Shown here one piece after another: positions 33,395-46,000 of a stretch of DNA of 64,000 nt (its first letter is position 1; each line of letters starts with the position of its first letter). The notes under the pieces are model-generated. The model ran no database searches. It worked only from the letters and a program-made list of their open reading frames with translations, and had not been told where the DNA came from. The DNA lies in NCBI GenBank assembly GCA_932294295.1, contig OW028584.1, forward strand, positions 26,504,970-26,568,969. Reading direction: 5' to 3'. The position numbers were made by a program, and so were the translations under genes. Source of the stretch: Alitta virens (Eukaryota; Annelida; Polychaeta; Phyllodocida; Nereididae).

Positions 33395-33795
33395 AGCCTA
33401 GGTCTCACATAGCCAGTATTGCCGCAGTGCACTCGTAGTATTAAATAACAGTTATGCAAGAGGCTTTTTCGCCGGGTTGGCGATGGATTCTGGTGGCAAA
33501 AAGGGGCGACGGGTTCTGCGGGTGACTCGACGGGTTCTACGGGTGACAACGACGGGTTCTAAGGGTGACGCGGCGGGTACGGCAAATTAGTGGACGAATT
33601 CTACGAGAGTCTCGATGGTATACCCGGCTACTGGCTCCAAAACTGCCAGCTTGGCCACGAGTCCGAGAAGTCACTTGACGGGTATCCATGAATATCCACG
33701 GGTAGCTGTCGGTTTGGAGTCGGAAAGTGGTTGCGTAACTGTTACGTCATACTACGGGTTCACTACGGCAAAACCGGCTATGTGAGATGGGGGCT
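33395..33795. mobile_element. GC-rich MITE with TTA target duplication (PIF/Harbinger-like)
   Basis: TTA at 33392-33394 and 33796-33798 bracket ends AGCCTAGGTCTCACATAGCC and its near-complement GGCTATGTGAGATGGGGGCT. A 3-bp TTA duplication is the mark of PIF/Harbinger. The interior is unlike the surroundings: CG-rich, with repeats of ACGGGTTCTACGGGTGAC (about 33508-33575). The right terminus CCGGCTATGTGAGA recurs at 62710-62723 next to a Harbinger transposase remnant. Confidence 0.8.
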
Positions 33796-33798
33796 TTA

Positions 33799-34462
33799 GA
33801 GCATCTTAAAAAATTTAGTTTTTGCCCCAAAAAGAGTTCTCGCGAGTGCTTTACATATTTGTTTATATTTTTAAAGTGCTGTAACATATCGCATAATCAA
33901 GATAAGAGTATCAAATTTGGTGTATGAACTGTCCTTTATATATTTATAAGAATCCTTAGTTCCATTTCTGATCACAGTTGTACAGCTGGTGATAGGAGCA
34001 GCCTCAACATGCTTACATATTTAGAAATTTGCTCGCAGCTGAGTTTCATGATTTTTTATCTCAGAAACTATTTGATTGATTGATTTAAAACATTCAGAAA
34101 TGGAACCCAGGATCATAATATATATAGCACAGTTCATACACAAGATGTGATCAATGTTGCAAATAGTGGAGTTTCAAGTAAATCTGAAGATATGACCTGG
34201 GAATTTATGTTCTGATCCATCAAAAATTTCCCATCAAAACACGGCTGAATTGTTTTCCCCCATATTTTAGAGAATGCTCCCAGCATTTAACAAAGGTAAT
34301 TTAAAGATAAATAACAACTCTAAAATTAGTACTATATCTGTATTGTATTTGAGACTAAATATGAAATCAAAGGATTCATTCTTTTTGCCTTTTATAGTAA
34401 TGCAGGCTCACTATATAATTTTTGATTATAATTTTTTTACTACAGTCGTTACATTTGCCACC
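33799..34462 (+). promoter_or_regulatory. Upstream region and 5' UTR of the Bark-like gene
   Basis: No TATA box stands out. A splice-acceptor-like TTTTTTTACTACAG ends at 34446, so the start codon probably lies in the second or later exon. The start context is GCCACCATGC (34457-34466), an excellent Kozak match. Confidence 0.5.
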
Positions 34463-37400
34463 ATGCACTTGTCAATTTGGAGTATACTCCTGTTCATCAA
34501 AGCCCCAGCCGCATTCAGTTTGAAAGAACTTCAAAGGAAGGTGTCCGGAACTCAAATATTAACCTTACAAGAAAGCCCTTATGGGGCCCCAGATGGAGTC
34601 GAGATACCAGAGGGCACTGTGCTGCAAGTTGAAGGTGGGGTAGAGGTCAGATTCCCCCCTGGAAAAGGGTTAGATGTGTACGGTGACTTGGTACTTCAGG
34701 GCAATGCAATAAACCCCATTAATTTCACAATATGGGAAGAAAAGAAGACAAACAACACTTTACCTGAAAACATCAGATTACTAGGACCAAATGAAGACCA
34801 AGGTGTCCTACAAATCAAGAAAAATGACGTTTGGGTAACACTTTGTGATACAAGACTCTATAATCCCAACATAAATCGAAACTGGATTACACAGACAGCA
34901 AGGGTATGATGATTTTTTATTAAATGTTATTTATTTCAATTTACATTCTCTTTTTTCATGATTACAGTTGATGACTGCCAGTATGTATATATGTTTGCTG
35001 GATATGTAGCAATGAGATGATAAAACTGCAAAGTGCAGCACTATAAACTTTCAAGTCAATATAGATGATATTGTCTTAAAATATACTTCACAGTTGTGTT
35101 TTGAAATTGTGAAATCAAGCACATTTTATAAAAAAAAATGTTTTCATGTTTTAGGTTATGTGCAGAGATCTAGGCCTTCCATACAATCCTGCTGCTTACC
35201 TTATGGCAAGTTCCAATCCACCCTTAAGGGGCTATAGATACAACACCGTATATGATTGTAATGCTACACACAATCATTTGAACGAATGTGCGAAGAGGAA
35301 CACTGGGTGCAGTTGAGTCAGGATTGATTGTATTTTAAATATGAACGAAAAAAAAAACTGTCAATTTTGAAGAAAATTGCCTTTGAAGGGTATGCTGAAA
35401 ATCTTTCCCAACAACTATGCTCATAATACTCTAGCAGGTCAATGCTGTTTGGAGGCCCAAGGAGACCCATGGGAGGTTGTCATAATTGACCCCCTGAAAA
35501 CATTAAATATATGTCTTATATATTAAAAAGCTTGTTTTATCTTTTAGCACACTTACTGAAGAATACAATTGTTTTTTTAAAGATGAATTTTGAAAGAAGG
35601 CCTCAAGCCATTTTGGGGTAAAATGTGTAAAATAAGAAATTTTACCTTAAAAAAAAACCTATAGATCTATGCTAGTGGATATGTTTTGGTTGCAAAATAT
35701 GTGAAATGAAGTGTTTTATTGGTTAAAAAAGTACCCCTGGAACCCGATAAAACACTTCATTTCATACAGTCACTGAAGAATTAAAAAAAAGGTTTAAATC
35801 CAGCAAATTAGTCAGCCTCAGCTAATGCCTTGTTAGTCAATAGCATGCCGCAGTTGTCACAAGTCAGTAGCTCAAACACGGTCAAAGAAGTGCAGCTTTG
35901 AAAAAAGTAACCTACATATTTAAGCATAAGCGAGCATAGTCTCATCGTGCAAAGCACAGCAGTTTGATACTTAGCCAGTTTAAGAAAAAAACTAACAAAT
36001 TATCTGGTGCGAAACATAGTATTGGGAAAGCAAAAGCTGAAATAATTAATATATATACTTTTGTTTGACAGCTTCATGTCATTCATGACATATGTGTTAC
36101 AATGTAAACAGAAAAATACAAAGTAAATTACATAGAGTAACAATGAAAGCATAATAGAAAAGTTGTAAATAAAACTAGGTTTGTTCATTTATGTCAATTT
36201 TGCAAAACTTTAGTTAGAAATTGATTCAAGTTAGTTGTCCATGTTTGGCAACGGCTTGTAACCGACACTTGCAGCATTTTGTTGAACTTGTCTGGTTTCT
36301 TAGTGTACAGTACTGGAGACTTATCTGTCGACTAGCAGCATTGTGCTGACCTAGTCATTGTCAAAAAAGTTCCAGCATGTATCAAAGACAGTAACACTAC
36401 AATAGCAACATAATAATGTACAGTTTTCAAGTTAAAGTTAAAGTTTATTTACCATTAGTACAATGGTAGGCAGATGACAGGTGCCGCATATATAATCGAA
36501 ATTAACAACATTGTAAAGTTAAATCTCATTTTACCTATATGCACATCTAACAGCATTATCCATTACAAATGATCTATATTTAATGTAGATATAAGTAGAC
36601 CAAATATAATTACTAGAATCTAAACTGAGAGGTGTGAGACTTAAACGGCCTTTTAAAGCATGCTAAATTTCTGTCTCCTCTCAGTTCAGAGACTAGAGGT
36701 AGATATTAAGAACAGACACTTTTAATTTGAGATCTGACAGTGACAAAGCTATATAGCACCATTTACCAAAACTGGAAGAGGGATCTAATTTATAATGACA
36801 TAAAAACATAAATAGCTTTGCTGCAGGAGAGATTCACACAATGTGATGTGCCTGTCTGAGAAATTATTGTGACAGTTATGAAGAGGCAGGCCGCCCAGAC
36901 CCCTATATTTCGAGAACATTCACCAATAGTTTCTTTAAATCATTGCGATTTTGATTAAATTAATTCTTAATTGTGACCCGTAGAGTTAATGTGTAAAACC
37001 TGTTTCTGCCCAGGACCCTTTAACCTTCAGGGTCCCTGGAAACTGTAGTTACCTACTTTTAAGAGTTTGCTACGCACATACAACATATTGCTGACCGCTC
37101 CAGATTGAATTTTAAATGCAGCGGATTTGTATTCCTTGTACAATATTGAGCAAGTTTGAATTGAGGACCATAGGTCAATGGTGCCTGGGTTAGTTTTGAA
37201 AGAAGGTGAGTTGCTCTAAATTAGAATCTGGACACGCTCACGCTGCTTGCCCAGTAATTAAAATAACTATAGGTGGCGCGGCCAGTGGACTTGTACACAG
37301 GTGTAACACAGTACTTTTTTCCAGATTTTGGAAACTTGACAGTGGAGGTAAGATGCGAAAGTACAAGATTTGGAAAACATTGGGCAGGTATCACGTACCA

Positions 37401-40008
37401 CACTACCAGTATCTCTAAAGGAGCCTCATTTCTCAATGTGTTCTATGCTGGAGTCCAAGCTAATGGCAACTCGACTGTGCTCAGCCATGCTGTTGGAGCT
37501 AATGGAGTTAATTTAGCATTGAGGTTTGTGTAAATAGAGATAATTTAGCATTCAGTTTGTATCTCTGTGACAAACGGAGTTGCTGTTACATGGGGTAGGT
37601 AATGCTTACTAATGGATTGACAAGTGGAGTTTTATTTGTGAAGAATATAAGCAATGGTGAATCATCTGTCATGCAATATAATGTTTTGTGAGATAAAGAT
37701 TTTTTTTTTTATTTGTTATTCCACAAAGCTCAGTATTTGACTCCTTACCATCCACTATTGCACATATCCTGTCTTCATTGATTGTTTATTATTATTTTTG
37801 ATGTTGTGTAACATGGAAATAAACTGATTCTTGTTATTTTGAAGCAATGTTTTCATCACAAACTCTGCTGGTCATGGCATTTATATGGAAAACATTGAAG
37901 AAACTTTCAACATTGAAAATATCACAGTGACAAACTCTGGGTTGGATGGAATACACTTGTTAACCAGGAATGAGACAGGAAGGATGACCAACCTTAAGCT
38001 GGAAGGTAAATTACAGTACAACATTAAAAACAATGGACATGTTAGAATTATTACAAATACGTAATATTTTATGTGGAATAAACTTGGTTCGGTTTGATTT
38101 TATTTGACAACCTTTTGGAATGGCTTGTCACTGAGAATATCCACTGCCTTTGATATTCCATGGTACTACTGCTATATATCCCTAGCTGTCGGTCTATCCC
38201 CCAGGGCGGGGACCTAGCTCAGTGGTAGCACGCTGGGCTTCCAACACTGTGTCCCGGGATCAATTCCTGGTCGAGCCTAAGTCGGATGGCATCAAGTGCC
38301 GAAATACAGGACTCCCTAATCCAACCACTCATCTATCCCCCTTGAATCTAGTTTTTTTAGATTTCTATGTCAAGTTAGGGACTGTGGCTGTATGGAATCA
38401 GATGAGGATGATTTTAAGTAGCCTCGTCATATCATGTCATGCTTCGGAGGTACATGATCATGTTTATGTAGTTTTAAATTATTTATTGCATTTTTTTTTT
38501 TGGAGGTTGGATAACATCAAAAGGATACTGTATTTATATATACAAAAGCATGAATCATGGAATAATTGTTGTAATGGTAGCACGCATTACGATGCTGTCA
38601 TTCTAATTTTATTATTATGGCCTAGCACTATCTACTGCACGGTTGGTTACATGTTGGTAAATGCTTTATTGACCTCTGGGGTTAGTTAACTTTTGCACAA
38701 AATACTTTTCAAACTCTCAAGTGAGACATGTCATTGCATCCAATATAATTGCAATGGAATTTTTATATCTTTCAATTGCATTTTCTGTTTTTAACCATTA
38801 TCCGGTTTTCAAGAGAGAAAATTTGTATGAGGTTTTTGCTTCGAATGTATGATAGTGTTATGATTCTTATGAAACATCAAGTATACTACAAGTTCCTTAA
38901 AGTACTTTACTTAGTCTTAATTTTTTATACCCCGCCCCCCTCTCCATGTTATGTGTAAAGAGACCAAGATCTTATGCAGCCACACACACACATTTAGTAA
39001 AATTGTTGTACAGTTTTTCTGTGATTGGATATGTTCTTGTCTCAAAGGAAATCGATATGGCCTTGTCATAAATCGACAATGGATTCAGGATGCAGGAGGT
39101 GAAGACTTTTGTAAAGTGACATGTATCAGTTGTCGACACAGTGTGGACAATTTTCCACTGAGATTCAAATGGGTGGAAGTTCCTGGACAACTTACTGCAT
39201 GCACAAAGGTAATGTTCTGATTCACTTTCTTCCGCAGACCTTTTAAACCACCAGAGGTTTCCTAATATCAAACAAAGCAACTTATGGGGGAGCAAGGAAT
39301 TTGGTTACATATATTTAACTATACGCATACAAAGTGACAAGCCCCCATATGTAATAAACAATACAAAGTCATATCAATACTTTTAAGTCTGACCAAAATG
39401 ACATTTGATGTGTATGTGAGCTCAGAAGATCCTCTTGTTGTGCCTAAAATGGCACAATTAATTGGCACAATTAATTGTATAGACCAAACTCATATAATGC
39501 ATGGAGAGCATATTTAAACACAATTACATGTACACACTTTTTATTTAATAATAATGACAATAATAACAATTTATATAGCGCCAGTTTCAAGAATCTTGCT
39601 CACCAGTGCAAAAAAATAAAAATAAATAAATTTTCATCATGTTGCCAATCTCTATGTTGTTAAGTGTAGCTTCAAAAGAGACAATAAGAGTCAATTTTAC
39701 ACAAATTCATGACAACTTTCATTGATCATAGCTTCATCTTTATCCCCAGGTTTTTTCCACAGAGCCAGGTAATATCATTCTGATTCGGCCCATCATAGCG
39801 ACTTATCTTGTATTTGTAATGATCAGAGATGGCGACCACATCGACTCTCCTGTTATCTACCAGGGAAATCTTGCAACTGGTCAGCTTTCGCAACCAATGC
39901 CTGCAATAGCTACTAAGTCTGACACCATCACAATTCACATTGAAACTGCAGGATATTCATTTTATGGAGGACATAATTTCACATTTGAGCTGCACTCTGG
40001 GCCTCCAG
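34463..40008 (+). CDS. Bark-like exons 1-6: signal peptide and repeat unit 1
   Basis: Residues 1-459. Signal peptide; a beta-helix cap (VEIPEGTVLQVEGGVEVRF, DVYGDLVLQGN); SRCR 1 (about 100-199, with VWVTLCDTR, RVMCRDLGLPY and a Cys-rich end in exon 2); beta-helix turns in exons 3-4 (TVEVRCESTRFGKHWAGI, HGIYMENI, DGIHLL); exon 5 with paired cysteines (FCKVTCISCRHS); exon 6 a CUB-like domain (VFVMIRDGDH, TITIHIETAGYSFYGGHNFT). Asn-glycosylation sequons are frequent. The exon 6 donor is the seed of a minisatellite. Confidence 0.8.
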
Positions 40009-43000
40009 GTAATAATTGCAAATTGTACATATAATAACATTGGTTGTCCAAGTGAGCTCCAGGTAACAATTGCAAATCTTACATAACATTGATTGTCCAA
40101 GTGAGCTCCAGGTAACAATTGCAAATCTTACATAACATTGGTTGTCCAATTGAGCTCCAGGTAACAATTGCGAATCGTACATAACATTGGCTGTCCAAGT
40201 GAGCTCCAGGTAACAATTGCAAACCAAGTGAGCTCCAGGTAGCAATTGCAAAAAGTAATGTCTTACGGTGTTCAAATCCATTGCAGATTCCATGGGGATC
40301 TTTTTGGATTCTATTGAGGCAAAAAACAACAAAAAGAGTGGACTTTTGTTCTCATATCTGCAGATGCCAATTACTGTTTCAAAGGTAACTTCGAAGCACA
40401 ATATGGATGGACTCAAATTTGATTCAGTATCTTCTGTCGTAAATGTGCATCAGATTTCAGCTCAAGAAAACCAGGAAAATGGCATTTTTCTGGAAAACGT
40501 TGAAGGATTTTTTTCAGTGGCAAGAGCAACATTATCAGAAAATCAGATAAATGGAGTCAAGTACCACCAGGCACGACCGTGTAACCAATTTTCCATGAAG
40601 CACAGATTTGCTACTGTTCTGATGCTTGAAAAGTTGATGCTAGCAAACAACCAAGAAAATGGAATTTATGCAGAAACAAGCTGCAGAGTCAACATTACCT
40701 TCATCGACAGCAACATCAGTGGTGGAAGAAAGGGGATACACAGCTGGACAAATTACAACCAAGGGTATGAATCGTCTAATGTTTACATCCGTAGGAACAA
40801 TATGACTTTACAGTCATCCGATGCTGTTAAAATTAATGGGAAAAGTAGTTTGGTCATTGAGATACAAAACAACACCTATTCCCAGGGACAGTATTCTTCA
40901 GTGAATATAAATCTTGTTGGAGGCTCATCTAGATTTGTTCATGTGTATGTGACAGGAAATCGCTTCCAAAACATCCAGACTCCTACATCTGTTTTGTACA
41001 TCAACGTCCCACGATATAGTGATGAGAGTAGAAAATACATCATCAAAAGCAACATATTCACAAAAATATCACTCAATATGTTTGCCCCTTACCACCTTCA
41101 CAAGCTTGTTTATGCCTACACATCTTCAGTGGTCTTCTTGAAGACTGAAGTGCCAGCTTCAATAACAGGAAATATTTTCAATATCCAAAATGAAATTATA
41201 TGTCTTAACGCTGCTGATGAGAATCCAAACTTGATCCATAATGCTAAGTTAAATTACTGGGGCAGTGTTACCATTAATGATATCTCAAAACGAGTTTATG
41301 GATACCACCAAAACATATTCCTAGCCAAGATAAATTATGTACCATACCTAAGGAGCGATGATGTTAATGATAAAAGTTCAAATATTGAAGAATATCCTGA
41401 CTTCATTCAGGGTTCTGATGTAGGTGGAGTGATCAACATGCATGAAGTCCTGAGTGATGCCTCAAAACCATATCATGTTGTGAATGATATTGTGGTTCTT
41501 CCCAATGCAAGGCTTGAAATAGGCCCAGGAGTAACCTTGCTCTTTGATTATGGTATGAGCATATTAGTCTATGGAAAACTCACTATAAACGGCGAATCTA
41601 AAAATCCAGTGACTTTGGATGCCCTGCCTGGTACATCTAACAAAGTAAGGCTTATCAATGGACCATCAAATTTGGAAGGATTTGTACAAGTACTCCATAA
41701 CAACACTTGGCATATGCTTTGCTATGATTCCCTCAATGTTGTAACTTTGGACATTCTTTGTGTTGAATCTGGAGGTTTAGTGAGACAAAAAAACAATGAG
41801 GCAAGAGCAGGAAACTTCACATCTGGACCCTGGCTCTCAAAAATCAGTTGTGTGGAGACCTTCTATAAGTGCACCATGGAGGAAATAACTCAACAATGCA
41901 ACCAATACCAATACCTCACCTGTCATGAGCGACACTGGAGTGGTATTCACCTTGCTGTTGATGCGAAACCTGCAACCATCAAACATGTCTCATTCAATCG
42001 ATATGGACAGACAACTAAAGCTGGTAATTCAGCCTTATTGATTGAATACCTAAATCATGACATCAGTGACATCACGCTACTTGGCCATATTAATGCCACA
42101 CAGGTGGGAGGCATCAAAGTATTGAGGACAGATGCTGTAACAATCCCTGTATTGCACAATATCAACATCTTCAAGACATTCGGATATGGCTTTGCTACAT
42201 ACAATTCAAGGTTAACACTGAGTAATTTGAATCTTACTAACACTGAGCATAATAATGTTGCTTTGTATATCATAGAAGAAATGGAACTTTTCTTGCCAAC
42301 ATTAAGAAAGGAAATAACAGAACCCATATGTTCTCGGAACACCATAGAAGTTGAAGAGAATGATGTTATATTTTTTGATGTGGATGACATAGTGTTGAAT
42401 TGGGGTGCCAATTGCTCGGTTTACTTGACATCAAAGGAGAGTTTCAACATAGCAGTGCAGGTCATCAGTGGCCACATTCCTGAATGTGGGAAAACAACTT
42501 TGCTGTTTTATGATGGGCACAAGAATTACACAGAACCACAAAACCTGAGAATGGAAGAAAACGGTATGATTTGGAGGTCTACTAAGGAATCAACTCACCT
42601 TCTGATGAGGAAGCACTATCACTACAGGTACAGGTGCATGAAGATATACCTGAGAGTTTGGGCCATACCAGGTAAAATACTTGAATAACTTTATAAAGTC
42701 ATTTTGACCTGGTGTTTTGGTATTTATTATTATCATCTTTATTCGAGCAAAGATTACATATATGCATAGATAATCACGTAAGAAATATAGATAAATGATA
42801 AATTAGGAACATATCATATATAAGTGGATAAATTGCATTTGTTGTCAGATTAATACAATATGTACCTTCCCTATATTTTACAAGCTCATTGAGAACATCA
42901 GTTTTACATTGTTTATCTTCAGTTTTACTCATATCTCTACACTTTGTATGTAATGCATTGTAATACCACAAGGTGGTCTTTTAAAAGCATCAGACGAAGT

Positions 43001-46000
43001 TTCTAAATTGCCATAACAGTAGTCAACATTTTTGCCAAAAACTGGTTTTTTGACCGAATGCATGTTCAAATATATACATTTCCAAGCTAATTTTAAAAAT
43101 CTGCCCATAAAATAATGTGTGTCACAGAAAAGATTAAGTAATGTTAGGTTTCTTGCAATATTACATGCCTGTGTTAACTTATTAAGGCATCTCTTCCAGA
43201 TAACCTTCGAAAACCAAATATGCTTACCATTGAAGAAACTACTTTTCATGGATTTAATATTGGACTGCAGATGATTCAACTACAAACTCCTGTTACACTT
43301 ACTAACAGTAAATTTGAAGACTGCAACTTTGGCATTGTGTATTCTGAAAGTAATACCAGTGTATTAATCAAATCATCTATATTTGAAGCTTCAAAAGTTG
43401 CTCTTCAGTGTCAAAAAATCAGTGGAAAAGTTCATCTTATTTCATCAACATTAAAGAGCAATGAAATGTGCATTGACTTTAAGGCAAATAGTTGTCAACA
43501 TGCTTTTGTCATCCAGAATAATATGTTTATGGATGGAAATGGTGGAGTTTTACACATTGAGGGACAAGTTGAATTTATGGAAAACACAGTTTCAAACTGG
43601 TCATATGCTGGTGGCAGCTTGATCAATATCAACAATCAGAATAGCCTGTGCAAAATAAATGTCTCTAATAATGTTATAAATAGTAACCGAGCATCCCGCA
43701 AGGCTCTATATGTGTCATCTCGGTGCCAAAGTATTGGAATATCTGGGAATGTTATGGAAAATAACACCATTAAAGAACATGTGATAGAGCTTGCTGTGTA
43801 CAAGGATGATGATCTTCAGAATGAGGCTAGAATTTTGAGGAATAGAATTGTTGGAAATCAACCAGAGTCATCGAATCAGTGTATGTATACATCTGCCTTG
43901 CATTTTGCAGGGAACAGGCACATTTCAGCTACAAGAAATATCATCACTAATCCTCAGCTAAACTATGAGGTATTTGTATCTCAGGCAACACAAAATCAGA
44001 GCAGCAAAATAAATATGCAATATAACTATCTAGGCAGTGACAGTCCTGTACAACTTGCTACCAGGATATATGATGGAATAGACAAGGTTGATACACCAAT
44101 TGTTAGTGTTTTGCCTTTCTATGTGTCAGAATTGATGGATACAAAGTTAGACTCCGAGCAAGTGAACAATTTTCTTTTGGGCAATAACAGGATTGGGGGA
44201 TGGATGGCATCGTCCATTACACTTCCAGAAAACCAGACATTTCTTGTTACATCTGATATCATCATTCCATCAAACATCACTTTAACACTGTTACCGAGCA
44301 CAGGGCTGGAGGTCCTGCCATCAGCGAGCATTTTTGTACATGGCAGGCTCAACGCAATGGGATCCCGCTCTGCTCCTGTGATAATCCGCAGATCAAATCT
44401 TGATGATGACGGAAATCCATGCCAGTTAAGATTAATTCCTGAACGAACAAATAAACTGAGAGGACGTCTAGAACAGCTCGAGAAAGGAGTCTGGAAAGGA
44501 GTTTGCAAAGATGACTGGGGATGGGAAGATGCGCATGTTGCATGTAAACAACTGGGTTATCAAGCAGGTAAAGTTGCTGATGAGCATTATATTGTAAACA
44601 TTATATTCAGAAGTCTTATTTATTTCAAATATAAATGAATCCGGTAAAATCGAACATTCTTTATGTGAAATAACTACAAAAATTGAAAAGTACAAGTACT
44701 GTGGTATTTACTCACTGCACTCAGTTAAATCCACTCCTGACACCTATGGAGGATTTTTTTTCCATTCTCTAACTTCTTTCCATGTATTAATTGTATTGTT
44801 TGTTCTGTTGTATTACAATCTGTGTTGATTATTTAAAAACATTATCCTCAATAACCACAGACATACAAATCTGAAGCTTTTATCCTTGCAGCCACGGAGT
44901 ATTACTCAACATATGAACTACGATATCACTGTTTTGACACTGAAGTCAATCTAGGGAATTGCCCTTTCCACGAAGCTACTGGAAGTTGCCTCATTGTTGG
45001 CCTCCAGTGCTCTGATGTGATCAGGGCGACTGTGCTTCACTTTTTAAGCAGGAATAATTCGGAAGTCTCTCAACTTCAAGATGTTGTGATAGATTCTATG
45101 AGAATGATCCAAGTCTCTGGAACACCACCAAAGTTGGAAAATGTTCTCATTAATAACACTCAACAGGGTCTTTTATATTTTGGAGCTGGGATTGTCAAAG
45201 AAGTCGATATAACTATTCGAAATACCACTGTACAATACGTAAGTTCATTGCTATCTATAACAATAACAATGATCACTTTTACAGTAGGCCAGTAATGAAT
45301 CAAATATGGCATGAGCATAACTGAAGCGGATAATACTTATAGTACATTTGTTGGCTTTAATTGAGTTTCTTTATTGATTTAAAGATTTGTATTTCTTTGT
45401 GGTTTTAGAGTGACAGAGCTGGTGTCAGCCTCTTCGACATTACTTCAAATGTGACAATAGTTGAAAGTTCCATCCAGGATATCCAGCAAAGTGGTATCTT
45501 CATGTCTCCCACAGTAGATGGCCCCAGCTTCAGAGTTGAGCCTGCACAGGTCCTGTCTTCCTTTCGATTTTGTGACATTGAACCTGTCCTTTTTGTCTTG
45601 CCGGGGGAGGAATACAAGTTTTTCGGTGATGGCGCACAGGGTGTGGAAGGATGTCGACGGATTTTTCAAACGGATTCCTCATATTCTCTCTTAGTTGGCT
45701 TGTATGTTGCCACGACATCTCATAACTGGTTTGATGTTGCTAGTTTCTATGAAGGAGACAAAATAAATGAGGAGAACAAAATAAGAACTGTCCGCTTTAG
45801 TTTGCGCACTAAGGTAAGTTGGTTATTTTTTATTGCTTAGACACAAGCCACTTCTTCCTAGGAGTATACATCAACTATGTGCGAAATGCATATCTGGGCT
45901 TTATGATCAATGCATACTATAGTGATACCTATCTAGCTATCCCATATGCTTTGGCATAAATGACCTAACTTGTTAATGCATTGTTGAACATAATATAACT

